From: Symsagittifera roscoffensis
Taxonomy: Eukaryota; Xenacoelomorpha; Acoela; Convolutidae
Reading direction: 5' to 3'
Length of the DNA stretch: 64,000 nucleotides
NCBI RefSeq assembly: GCF_963678635.1
Contig: NC_087062.1
Coordinates: 55,130,473 to 55,194,472 of the forward strand
The first letter of the stretch is position 1; each line of letters starts with the position of its first letter. Shown one piece after another: positions 35,011 to 48,000 of this stretch. Both the position numbers and the translations under genes were made by a program. The notes under the pieces were generated by a model. It was given only the letters and a program-made list of their open reading frames with translations. It ran no database searches and had not been told where the DNA came from.

Positions 35011-35801
35011 TCGAGTCGTTTGGTGCGTGATCATTCTTGATCAGATCGGCGTTCCTTTTGCTTCCGTTTTTCAAAATTTACTGGCTTCAAACTTTTAAAT
35101 TCAATCTGATCTACAGCTATAAGGAAATATTTAGTAGAAAATAATGATGCATACAGCTGAAATGGTATGTATACAGGTCAGCAGAGTTGTCTCAATTATA
35201 TCTTATTAGCATTATATTATAGAATCAATGAATTTAAAATTGTTAATTATAACAAAGATAGCCGCTTGCTGTGCAAGTAGCACAGATTTTTCCGACCGCA
35301 TTCTCAGATTTTTTTCTTTCAATTTAGTGTCCTTTTTGCGCGTCGTGTGATGATGAACTATAACGAGCGCGTACAAATTTATCGAATTAGGCATAAACGG
35401 CCCCAATTGTCTTCAAAAAAAATTGACAAATTTTTTCAATTTTTTTTTCATTTTTTTTGCGCTGAATATTTTCATTTTTGAGTCTTTTTAACAGAGAAGC
35501 GCTAAATGAAGCTTTTCTTTAAGTGAAATCAAGTTTTTTTTAGCTTAAATTGCTTATTTTCATCTATAACGAACGTTAATTGATCGTTTTACCAGTTTAT
35601 GAAGTTTTTAAACCAGTTTTTTTTTCGATGATTTTAAACCAGTCTTAAATAAATTTTTCTCGATACTGTGACAGCTTTTTAGAAATTTTTAAATATTGCT
35701 CGACTCATTTCTGAAAGAGCTTTGATATATGTCGTTCCTGACAGCGTTCCATACAAGTCGTTCCTGACAGCTATTTTGAATCGTGATCTCTGTGTTGTTA
35801 G
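35011..35801. other. Unassigned AT-rich sequence, presumed VPS50 intron
   Basis: No satellite landmarks and no exon matching the syndetin N-terminus are visible. It ends with a usable splice acceptor (AG at 35800-35801). It contains a short direct repeat, GTCGTTCCTGACAGC, near 35,730-35,770. Confidence 0.6.
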
Positions 35802-36030
35802 GTGGTCTCTAAAAAAATGTCTTATCAAATTCTGGAGAAGCAACCTGGCTACGTGAAGGAGTTGGAGCGAGTGCAGTCTCTTCAGGAGGACTTGTATGGA
35901 GCCCTGCGGGTGTGCAAAGACTGTCGCAGTCATCTAGAGGTGGTCAAGCACTGTAACACGGAGTCTGTGTTGGAACTGTTTGGCTTCTATCGAAGAAAAT
36001 GCAACAATTCTACTGTCCTTAAATGTCTCG
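35802..36030 (+). CDS. VPS50: VPS50 first visible exon
   Basis: The frame starts with V-V-S-K-K straight after an acceptor AG, where human syndetin has VSKK. This is therefore an internal exon, not the start. It ends in phase 1 at CTCG|GTGATT. The joined sequence K-C-L-G-H-I-T-T-L-Q-R-T-D aligns with KSLRTIKTLQRTD of the family, which fixes the splice. Confidence 0.9.
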
Positions 36031-39000
36031 GTGATTTCTCTTTTATTTTTATTTCTCTCAAGTTCTCAGAAAACCAGTCAAATCCCCAATTTCAAACGCT
36101 TTTCTCTTCCAACTGAAAAAAGTTGGTTTTTCAAATTCGCCAATTGTCGATTAAAGAGTTGGTTTTTGGGACTGGCAATAAGAATTAGGTTTAAAGAGTT
36201 GTTGAATTTCATCGTCTTAAAAATGATGTAATTTTTTCATTGAGGAAAAACTCTCTTTCCAGAAATGGTTTGTTCAGGACAAATTTATATATTTTGGCAG
36301 TTTCGCTTTTGATTTTTCCTTTTTGAAGTTCACTTCAAGCTTTTTTTTGCAAAAGTGAAGGCAAATTAAGCTCTCCAATAACAAAAACAAGCTACTTGAC
36401 TGTTGGTCAAAGTGGATTCTAACAAAAAAGGAAACTTTTAGGTGTGCTAGTGAAACAAAAAATTCTTGTTGATCCTGTTAATTTTGACCATAATTTTTTT
36501 TCCTGTGATATCTATTGCACAGTTTAGCCTTTTACCGATTCTCTCTCCTTCCGTTCTAATTAAGTTTCTAAAATGGCGTAAACTGATTCTATTTCATCAC
36601 TTTGCGCATGATGACTCCCAAGGCTTGAGAGAATACTAATGCGACGCTGGACCATTGCATAGCTGACGCTGGCTAGACACTCAGAAATAATGTTCAGGAC
36701 GGTCATTGATCAAATCAAAAAAATTTTCCTCGTAACTTAGAACGCTTGACTGTGCTCGGGGTCGGATCTAGTATTTTCTCTCGGGGGGGGGGGGGGGGAT
36801 CTCCAAAAAAAATCAAAAAAATTGTCGACTTTTTTTATGTCGACCAAATTGATTTTCTGAGCTCTATCAAATTCCTGTAAAGCCCTTATTTTGACCATAA
36901 TTATCTGCGCCGCAGTCAAATTGCGGTTTTTTCGGCGCGCGCTCCTCCGTATTGGCGCCTTTGGAAAAATTTTCCGGCCAGTCAGCCAAAAATGGATATC
37001 TCATAATAGTCTGCCCCCTACTTCGAATCCTCTGCTGACTGTGCTCAACTTGATCTCGGGGCACGAAAAATGTGTGGGAACTGTGTCCTTTAACAAGACT
37101 TCAAGCTATCCGACCGACATGACTTTCAATTCCTTGAAAAAAAAATAACAAAAACTGTGAACAGTTTAGAACCCATAACATTAACTTAATATAATAGCTA
37201 AGCTATCGCTTGTGGATGATTTGCCGCAAATTTTGTCTCAGATTTTTCGCAACTGGGTTGGGTTGGCGCTTTTTTCTAAAAATCCCGCATCCCGAAAAAA
37301 TTTCCAATGTGGCGATAGAAACGAAAAGCTGGCAAGAAAAGAGCTCAAGCATTTTTCGAACAGCCCAGTTGATTATGCGTGGGTTCAGATCTAGGGTTTT
37401 TGTTACTTGAAAAGGCTTATGCTACATCACTTAGGCTTTTGCTACTCTAAAAAAATGCCCTGCTTAACTTAAAGGTAAAATGTGGAGCTAATTGTAGAGC
37501 TCTAAAATATATTATCAGTAGATACAAATTTACTTATAATTGTAACTTATACTTGTAGAATACAGAACGTTTCGAACGGGCCAAAAAAGACTTTTTATTA
37601 AGAGTTTTTTTATTATTAAAAAAATACACAAAACTAACAAAACAATTTTAAAAAAGGGGGTCAATTAAAATGGGCCCTTCCGTCATGCGACGATACGTGC
37701 ACAGGTTGGCTAGTACAACAACGTGCACCAACGCTATATAAATTTATCGACAAAATTTTATAAATAAATCAAGTCTATTTTAATGCATCAAGAGAATTGT
37801 CAATTAAAATCTATCCTCCTCGATTACAGCACAGATAGAATTGTCTATGTTGGATGTATTTTTAAGTTTTTTCCACCACCTAAAGCAGAGGATTGCACTC
37901 CTCAGAAGTGCAAAACTTATTTCTGTTCTTATATAGTTAATTGTGTCCGAGTATGATTCGTTCCGTTTTTCGCTTAGTTTCTCTGCTAGTTCTGGACGGT
38001 TTTTGTAGAGCCCGGTGCTGCTCCTCCGGTACACGCAAAAATTAGTGGAACAAAGCTGCTGTGTTCCACTCCAGAATTCTCTGTTGGTATTTTAATGTTT
38101 TGACACTCTCATGATATTTGTAGGCGTCAGATATAGTTTTAGGGCAGGATTTAGCATGGGGGTTGAAAATTTTTACATCGAAAAAGGTTCGGCTGAATCG
38201 GCCTCCCCAGAGTCCATTTGCCTTGATGTCAAGTCGAGCGTCATCTCAGTAGTGGTTGTTTTGTTGTGGAAGCTTTCGCCTTCCAACGATTGAAGTTTCG
38301 GCTCTATTTCAACATCATGACATACTTCGTCCAGGAAAGTCGCAAGGGTATCGCGAATTTCATTATGTCTTAGATGAGTGTATCCACCTTTGGGACAGTG
38401 TAGGGAGTGGGTCAGTGTGACCGGTTGTCCACACGGGCATGTATGTGGGGTGTTTGGTGGTTCCCATCCATATCTCAGATGTCATCCGTCTTTAAACTCT
38501 GATTTGTTGAGAGAGAAATTGTATTTTTTAGGGGAAGCACGCTTAGCCAATTCGATGCTCCTTTCTGTGACGCAAGATTTATTGTCAGTTTTTTCTCTGA
38601 TGAGCAATTTTCCATAATTTTAGCCTTTTTTGAGAGTGTGATGTTATGTTTCTCAGTTTTGATGTTTCTATTTATCAGAGTTTGTTCCGTTTCAGCTATT
38701 TCTGTATCACTGTTTTCTAACGGTTCACAAATGGCTCGCGACCAATCATAGTTTTTGGAAAAGTCCGTGTTACTGAGGAGGTCTAATCCTCCCATTCTTA
38801 GTGGTAGTGCAAAAAGGTTGCGATCTTCATCGGTTATATGGTTTTTATCAGTAATACTAGGAAGTAGCTGCTGTCTTACGTTTTCTCAATTTCATCCATT
38901 TTCTTAAATGCTTCCGGAGTTGTTCTGGTTAGAAAGCTTAATTTATTTTGAACTCCCTTTGTGTAGCAGGAGTACGCATTTTGTGGTGATGTTTTCGCTA

Positions 39001-42000
39001 TTTTGGAAAGCTTTTCAGTTAGGGTAGCTGTCTTTTCAATTTTGCTCTCGATGTACTTATCGCATGCCGATGGTTTTCCTATGACCGATCCAAGGACTCT
39101 AAAACCGTCTACCATTGTAATATTTGTGCCTTCGAATACTTTAATGGCGCTTTCACGACAGTTTTCCTTTACTATGAGTTGACATTTGCAAGGCTTCACA
39201 TTGTACCCGAAAGCCTTTCCGTGCATATCTAGGTTGTCCAGTATTGCGCGGAGACTCTTAAGATCACCTGCAGTGCTTCCATCATCTGCGTACCATTTTT
39301 GGGTGACATTTGGCTTTTGAGCTCAATCAGTGGGATTATTCCAATTCCGTACATAACCATTGCGAGGGGATCATCTTGCGTTGTGCCTTCGGTAGATGTC
39401 AAAACCGTGTTATTGATCTATAAATTTGAGGGATGTTTTTATGAGTTGGCCAGCGCATGATGTAGTGCCTGACAAAGGATATCTACATTTTTTGGAGCAA
39501 GTTCTCTATTCAGCGAGTTGAAGGCGTTTTCTGCATCATTAAGTAGTATGGCTTCCGTTTCCGGTTTCTCAAACTCCTTCCTCAAGCTGTGGATAGCATA
39601 TTAGATTCCACACTTCTGGCCTAAGCAGAGTTGGAAATTTTTCCCGATATTTTTAAGGTCTGATTTTATACATTGGGTGATTGTTTTGCCAATTATTCTT
39701 CTCAGAACCTCGCCTATACGAATGGGCCGTACCCCTGGATTTTTGTCCAGAGGTATCAGGCGACACGAGTTCATGGGGGCAACTTTACTTGCTATTGTAT
39801 AGGATAGTTTAGCAATTGTTTTGCAAGCTCAATGGATGTCTGGTTGAAGTGAGTTAATATCCTTCTCCATTCGCACGCATCTAGACCTGAGGGACCATGG
39901 CTTCAGGGCTGATTTTCGAACTGTATTGGCGTTTATTTGTTCGAATATAGAGGGTTGGCATGGCATTGTGTCTTCATTTAATTCAGTTATATAGTTAGTG
40001 TTCGCTGTTTTGGCTGGGGGGTGTTTTTCTTTCAGGATATTGAGGACTGTTTTTCCTTCAATGACTTCGTTTAGGGGAAGTACTCCTTTTGTTTTCTTGT
40101 CTGAAAGGTAGCCAATGGCGGCAGATATTTTGCCTGTACTCATTAGTTTATCAAATTGCTTAGCTTCCTCGTTTACTTCGGACTTCTTCTGTTTCGGATG
40201 TCTAATTTGGAGAGCTTTCGCTTCAGTGAAAAGTTCGTCTAATAGGCCTTGCTTCCATAAAAATATGCGGCGGCTCAGTGTTTTGGAATTTGATCCGTTT
40301 GTTTCTGATTTAGTTTTGGGGAGCAGTAGATGTGGGAGAATCATTGCTGCTTTCATTGCGACGTTAGAATTTGGTGTCTCTTCTACTAATGACAACAGCT
40401 GCTGGTTCAGTAATTCTATGAATTGGAAACCGGGCTTGTTCTTGCTTAGAACTATGAAGCGCGGTTTCCAGTTAACGACATTTTTGTATATGTCATTTAT
40501 TTTAGTTTTAAGTTCTTGGTCGATAAGTTTCCAGGGGTCGAAGGTGGCTGTAGTGATTGCTGGGGGCGATGGATAAGATTGTGTTGCGTTGGGCAGTGCG
40601 TTTGTTTCAGGTGTTGCCGGTGATGTTTCTTTTTGAGTTGTGATGGGGGCTGTGCTTGTTGGTCTGTTTGTGGAATTAGGCCCTTTTGCAAAGTTCTCGG
40701 GAGTGCATTGTATGCAGGAGAACCCATCGTAATAAAATTTGCTGCTCTGTAGCCCGCTACATGAGACATGGATGTATACTTTGCAAATGACACACCATAT
40801 GCCTCCTTTTCGGAGGTGGCGTTTGCAAATATGGCAGTGCGTTTGATCGGCCATAATTTGGCAGCCAGGAGCGTAAATTTATGGTGAATATATACAAGTT
40901 AGCTGAGCGAGCAAAAAACTGAAACTTTTATTGCCATAAAAAGAAAAATGAAAACCATCTTTACAAAACATATTAGCACTAAAATTAACGTTCAGATTGG
41001 GGGAAATAATTCGAATTCTTGAGTGGTAAAATGTATTAATAAGGCGAAATAAAGAGTTATTTAAAGCACCAAGTTTTCTGTTCATGAAGTGATTATTTGC
41101 AGAGAGGATGGTTTTGGGGATAATAAGCACATTTGGGTTAAACTTATGAATTATCAAATTTATTAAAAATCTCCCATCATTAGCAAAGTCTGAAACCGTA
41201 GATGAGTTATCATTAAAGCCTGCTACTGTAGTAACACAGTTCAGTTTCTGCGAGGGGTAGCGAGAGACTAGCGGCAAGGTCGGCTAGTTTTGCACCTCTG
41301 TACGAGTGAACTGTGGCTCCGACATTTTTGGGGCTGCAGTACTTTGTCCTTGAGGTTCCTATTACCAATTTCCTGCTTCACTTGGGTAGCCACTTCGGCC
41401 TGTACTTCGGCACGGACATTCACTAAACAAAGAGACAAAACAAGAGAAAGAATAGATTGTTCAATGGATTGTAGAGAAATATATTTAAAAAACAAATAAA
41501 AAAGAAATGAAAGCGATTACAACCTGGTTTTTCACGGGTGGAGGTTCCGGCGGGGATGTCCGGGTAGAGAGGGTGTATCGAGGCTTGACGAGCTTGTCTC
41601 TAAAATCCCGTACCGGGCGTTCTTCCATTAAGTGTACCATTATGAGCGTATCATATCACATGAAACTATTTAATAAGTTTATCACAACAATTAGGCTAAA
41701 TAAACAATACAACCTGGATAAACTTCGTTGTATCATACTTAGCTTCGGAGCGCTAGCGCAAGATCACTATACTAATTGCGAGATCAATTTGAATTGAGTA
41801 GTAGATATTATTTAGCATCTAAGTTTATTTATTTATTTATTTGTTTATTCATCATGAGCCATCTAACATTTGATAACAAAATTTACAATTTGCAGATTAG
41901 CTCATGATATGACAGCCGGAAGCACAACGAGAGGCTTGTTGAAGGCTGCCCCGTAAAAGTAAATATTAATGACATCATATCAAATCAAATATCTTAATGA

Positions 42001-45000
42001 AATAAGGATCAAACAGGAGGCCTGTTTTAGAACAATTTAGATTAAGCGCAATTGATTTTAATTCAGTTTAATTTTTTCAAAACTAAGCCAGTAGAATAAA
42101 GTGGACACAATCATGTATTTTATAGAGTATGAATTGGTGCAAAAAAGTTTTTAAGTTACCATGAGAAAGACAGCCGGTAATCCAGTCGTCGCAATTTTTT
42201 TTCTAATTGCCCTCCCTTGAGTCCACCGTCTGGTCCCCTGGACGATAGGTTTTCCAGGTCTGACCGAGGACTCAGGGAAGATATAAAGAGTTAGATTGAG
42301 TCTAATGACACAATTAATTAATCTAAGATGAAATAATTAAGCTCCAATTGGATAAAATATTGATCAATTTAGCAACTTGATGGGAAATGGAGTAATTTCT
42401 AAGTTTGCTTCTCATTGCTGGCAAAATGCAACCACCTTTTGCAGATGACTTTGTGGAATAGAAAATTGTTTTACAATTACGCATCGAATCCTTCATTCAC
42501 ACTTTTCTTTAAAAGCTCATAACGATGCACTTCCTAAGCTGTTGCTATTTTATTTTTGACAATTTCATCCCGTATGGAATGACGTGGCTTTTGCAAACAA
42601 TTTTGCGAAAAAATTATTTTACATTTACGCATCGAATCCTTCATTCACACTTTTCTTTAAAAGCTCATAAAGATGCACTTCCTAAGCTGTTGTTATTTTT
42701 TTGACAATGTCATCCCATATGGAATGACGTGGCTTTTGCAAACAGTTTTGCGAAAAAATTGTTTTAGTAACTTATGAATACAATCTAATGCACTTTTAAA
42801 GACTGTTCCATACGCAAGATTTCCATATTGAACACAAGACTTAGATCCTTCAGCAGTAAGTTTGTTGTATCTCATCCAGTTATCTAATCGACCTAAAACT
42901 TCCTGAAAATCATCGCGAGAAGCGTTTTTGCTTTTATAATTGATGTATCTTCAGCAAACAAAGTAAGTTTGCAACTTTTTGCTTAGGGCAGGTCATTGAG
43001 GTATATCATTGATGAACTTAGGCAGGTCATTGATGTATATCAAAAAAGCAGGGGTCCCAAAACGGAATCCTGTGGTGCCCGTCACTGTTAGTCATGAAAA
43101 TCGCTTAGAATTTCGTTCAAAATTACAAGCTGTTTTCTATTCGCCAGGTAACTTTTAAGAATAACAAGAGATTTCCTCTAACACCATATCGCTCTAGTTT
43201 ATCTAGTAATATTGCATAGTTTACTGTATCGAAAGCCTTCTTAAGACCCAAAAGGTTCAGCATTACCTCTTTGTTCTTCTGATCTTTCAAGTTTCGAATC
43301 TCTTCTGTTTTTTGAGAATGGCTTCAACAGTATTTAATTTACTACGAAAACCAAATTGATTGGCACTGAGCAACATGCAATTTTCAAAATAATTGCTTAA
43401 TCGGGAATGGATTGCTTTCTCAAAAACCCTCCGTATTGTTGATAACAAAAAAATAGGTCGATAATTCCCTGTCAAATCTTTCAATCCGCCTTTATGAAGC
43501 TGAAACTTTTAAGCAATTTTGAGGAAAGGGGGAAAGCAACCACTTATGAAGCAGGTATTGAAGAAAACTGAGAGCCATGGTATGATGATTGGTTTTTATG
43601 TTTTAACTATTGCAGATTTGTTACAATCATACCCCGAGCTGAGCCTATTTGGTAAATCTGAGATTATCTGCTCTATCTCTTTTTGTTGAGCTTTAGGGAA
43701 AACATTGAAGGCTCAACGTTTTCAAAAAATATATAATCAGCAACTGCGATGTTTTTCTAAGATTTGGACCAATTTTCCTGAAGAAATTTTCAGTTCTTGA
43801 GTTTTTCTTTCATTAACTTCGCCAGGTACGTTTTGATCTTTTTGTTTACCAAGATGTGCTGCGACTGCCTTAAGATGTTTATGAGAATCCGATGTTTTTA
43901 ATTTAGTCATCCAAAATTGTCTCCACGATTTTCTGTTCAACGCATTGGGTTTGTTTCCTAATACTGTGTATTTGATCTTGTTAGGTAGGGTTTTCTATAT
44001 TAAACCAGTATGCTTGAACATTTTTTATTTGCGGCTTTTTTAAAATCTTTTTATACTCATGACTTCTTGTTGGATACATGGCGAATTTGAGACGGAGCAA
44101 TTTTATCAATGCTGTTGATAGGAACTTTCAGCGCATTCAAACAATTTGAGTACCATACTGTCAGTTGACTTCAGTTTGGACTGTAAAAGAAACGCTAGTC
44201 TTAAGCAAGTATCATCATTGTCGAAACCTTTCAGAACCCGATACGATGTTTTCGCTTTTCGATATTTTCGCTACCATCAACCGATTCAACTATCAACCGA
44301 TTTCGGCAAAAAGATATTTACTTCAAGCATAAATTGATCTGCAGGACCCCAATGACAATTATAATTAATGTTTATTCCAAAATTACACCAAATATGGTCG
44401 ATGCAAGAATTTAATTGTGGTGTTACACGAGATGATGATAACAGTTGATAACCAAATGAACTGAACATTTCAGTAGTATCAACCCTTGCGTTATAATTTT
44501 TCATCAAACCGAAAGTAAACTTGCCCATAATTGCATGCTTCTTTGTTGACTTGGTTTCGGTGGATCATATCTCCGATCTTCATAGAGGGTTGCCGATATA
44601 CTTCTGTAAAAAATTGTTACTGTATTTCTTATCTGTCGCTAAAATATCTACCTTCAAAACTTCTCCTTCCGACACCTAGGAGAACTCTACTAGCTAGTTT
44701 GTGTTGAGATCCTTTTGTATGTATGAACCCGCTCCAACTCCCCTGCTGGCCCTAGGGCTCGAGAAAAACGTGTAACCTTGTAAATTGAACAAGTCAGTCG
44801 AGTCATTAGGACTCAACCAAATTTCAGTGACAGCAATGACACTAGGCGCAGTTGAAAATAGCTCAATGCTTACTATGAAGGATTCAAAACTAGACCTAAG
44901 CGATCGCACATTAACATTACGTAAAGAGACAACCTCGGAAACGGGGGGAAACGGTGGTGGGGATATGGGAATGTAGATAGGATGAAATTAGATAATGTAC

Positions 45001-48000
45001 TGAGACAAAACTAGATAGCCCTATTGAGGCTGTCTCAGATAACAAAATGCCCACTGTCTTCTACAGTAAATACACTCGTGGAATTGCTATTCTGAGAAAG
45101 CGATTCAGTTTGAGAAGATTCCTTTGTTAAAGTATAATTTTACTGCATAATTTTTTTAGGTTCATTTGTTCTTTTTTAACGTAGTCAAGGATTTTTTGGT
45201 CTGACCCGGGACTTGGTGGATTCAACTGTTTTGGAGTTGCGGTGTAGACGTGTAGCCTTTGAGTTGCTTCCTTGCCTGTTAAACCTTGAACTAATTGCTT
45301 TCTTTAACCCTTGTGCTAACCTCTTCAGAAGAAGGGACAAGAAGACGTTAAAAGGAAAAGTAAAGTAAGTAGTAGTTATGCTTTACCCAAAGCAAGCAGC
45401 GATTCAGCATCTTCAGTGTCAGCCACAATATGAGTGAACACTTTTCCGTTTTCGTGTTGTTGTCTTCGAAGTCGAAGTAAAGAAACTTAACAATAATAGC
45501 TGGAGGGTTTTGAGTATCACGGATAGGGCCCAGTGGGTGGCATGCTACTATGGAGTCCCGATGCACATTGATATCAATTGTTTTACCAAAGAAAGCGATT
45601 ACATCCTCAACGTAATCTGTGCCATGTCGCAAGGGCAAATTGTTGATGATTACGCAATCCTTGGATGGATATCGCTCGAGGTCGTTGACTTCTGTCTTCA
45701 GAAATATTATCTCATTTTTCATGTAAGCAATGGTGTTGTTCTGAGTTTGCACATGTGCTAGTAGACTCTGAATTTGATTAATCAAGCTAGAACTTCAAAG
45801 CGAGACCGCAAAGCATGGACTAGTTTTTCAATGAAATTCTCTTGTTGACAAACTGGTTCATGCTTTGCGTGCATCATTGAACGAGACGTTAGCTGAAACT
45901 TGAGCATGCGTGGTTGGATTAGTTTGATCGAAAGTGCCAAGCATAAAAGATATCTGAAGTTCAAAGAAACTTAAGGTTTTAGTTCCATCTGTTGAGCTCG
46001 ATAAGTGAAAAAATTAAGAATTTTTTTTCGGTATCCTTGAGCTCATTAAGGTTTCCCAACGGTACTTTGAATCTTTGTATAGAAAAAAGTTCAAATTATT
46101 ATTTGATTTCGAATATCATTAAATAGTGTTTAAAGACATCTCTTCTAAAAACTGATTGAGGTGCACAGAAACTATGAGTTACTTGTTTTAATTGTAAATT
46201 AGACTCCTGAATCAGAAAGACTCAATTCTGTGATTTGTTTATAAATGTTGAAATACCTTATGTAACTGTACAGGTCACATCACAACGCTTCAGCGGACGG
46301 ACTTGCTAATTGAACAGATGCTATCCGAAGGGGACTTCCCAGGCGCGGTGCAGTTGTGTCTGGAATGTAGACAGGTGGCAGTGTCCTACAGGCAGTACAC
46401 TTGCATCTCACAGCTGTCGTCTAAACTGGGAGATACGCTGGTCATGATCGAGGAGCAGCTGGACAGGGCACTGGCATCTATTTGTGTGTCTTTTGACGCA
46501 CCTGTCTATCAGAAGATTCAGATGGCCTTCAAGATGATCGGTTGGTTGAATAAATTGAGCATATTGGAAAGTTTATCAGCTATATTTAAAAGCGATGATG
46601 GATTCTGACAGTTATCAAAAGTAAGGTCTCAAATTTTGTGTCGCCAGCTCGCAGGTTATATCAATGAAAGATTTTTTTTTTGCAGGTAAGACCCAGAGCT
46701 GTTTGGACCAGCTGAAGATGCACTACTCCAGCCTGCTGCACAACAAGTCCTTCAGCCTGGTCCTTGGATACGCAGTCCTCAATCCGGACACACCCCTGTC
46801 GGAGTCCCAGTTCCAGAGGATGCAGTACCAGGAACTATGCACCCACGTCTCGCCCCAGCTGTTCACGGCATGCCTCACAGATCTGTGCAAGACAGTGTGG
46901 CAGATACTGCATAGTTACTTCCAGATGTGCGACTGGCATGATGAGAACATGAACATGTTTCAAGATTCATCCACCTCCACTGCCGAATCGGAACATATTG
47001 AGTCATTTTTCAAGAAGAAGTTGCACCATGATAGAAACAGAATGTGGCAGGAAGTCCAAACTAAGGTCAAAATATATCTGCAGAGTATTGATTTGTGCCA
47101 AAATTCGTCTGATTTCAGTTTCGATGAGCTTATCAAGACGCTGGACATGGTCGACAAATTGACTATAATCGGGCATCAGTTCTGTCAGAGTTCTTCAGTT
47201 GATCTGCAAGAGTGTATCAAACAGCAAAGTTCCGCTTATTTCAAAATGTATCATCGAAAATGCATGAGTGAACTGAAACTGTTCTTAGAAACTGATGTGT
47301 GGGAACTGTGTCCTATTAAACAAGACTTCAAGCTATCCGACCTACATGACTTTCATTTCCTTGAAAAAACCAAAGATGCTTTTTCAAACAGCACAGATTC
47401 GTCAAGTTCTGTTTCAACGGCTGCTGCAAGTGACGCACAAAAGAAGGCTAAAGAACGCTTGTTCTTCAAACCTGATTCTGAGAACCCGTTTTCCATTAGC
47501 ATCAATGGAAGTGGGAAAAAGCAGGAGAATATTTTAGCCGACGTTGACGAAGACGGGAATACTGACATTACTGACATGTTCTCGGATTCGGACGACGATG
47601 TGGCACCCGAGTTGCGCGCCGACTACATCGACGAGATTTCGGGAGAAGTTTTTATGAGATCGGCTACGAGTGGTCTCGTGCCCATGAATGGAAAAGTCTG
47701 TAATGGTATACCGACCAGACCCTCTTTCGGCTCGTCTAGCCGAAAATCATATAATCGCCAGTTGTCGACCAGTAAAGTACCACTCATTACAAATACAACG
47801 TTGAGTGTTTTGCGCTACTTTGGAAAGTATATGCAAATGATGTCTTTGCTTAAACAAGTGGCGTTCGATGTTTTAATTTGCATGTCTCAGCTTTTCGACT
47901 ATTATCTATTCACGGTTCATGAAATGTTTGTCTTTAAAAACACCAACCCCAAAATGTATTCGCACAAATTGAAAACACTTCTAGAACGTATTAGAGCTAA

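Larger units (their letters stand above)
37804..41277 (-). mobile_element. Broken PHD-finger / reverse transcriptase retroelement
   Basis: Read on the minus strand, the order is an SGNH-esterase-like ORF (41277-40879), a PHD-finger ORF (40854-39829), reverse transcriptase motifs (about 39,895-38,876), and a C-terminal region ending near 37,804. This RT family is common in cnidarian and mollusc genomes. No LTRs are visible. Frameshifts and stops interrupt the RT, so it is no longer active. It lies antisense in VPS50 intron 1. Confidence 0.8.
41821..45965 (-). mobile_element. Degenerate LINE with endonuclease and RT
   Basis: On the minus strand it contains an ORF1 with an RRM-like region (45785-45400), an AP-endonuclease region (about 44,990-44,286), RT motifs (about 43,990-42,690) and a 3' region ending in a TTTA-type microsatellite at 41824-41849. 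This is the layout of Jockey/CR1/RTE-like LINEs. Many stops and frameshifts make it inactive. Confidence 0.78.

Noticed and set aside
36785-36799. Long G runs (also near 28,850 and 56,616) as G-quadruplex or regulatory sites
   Set aside because: Single homopolymer runs without spaced G tracts; probably slippage or sequencing artefacts.
40115-40576. Plus-strand 153-codon ORF as a gene
   Set aside because: It is the antisense shadow of the PHD-finger retroelement frame on the minus strand.
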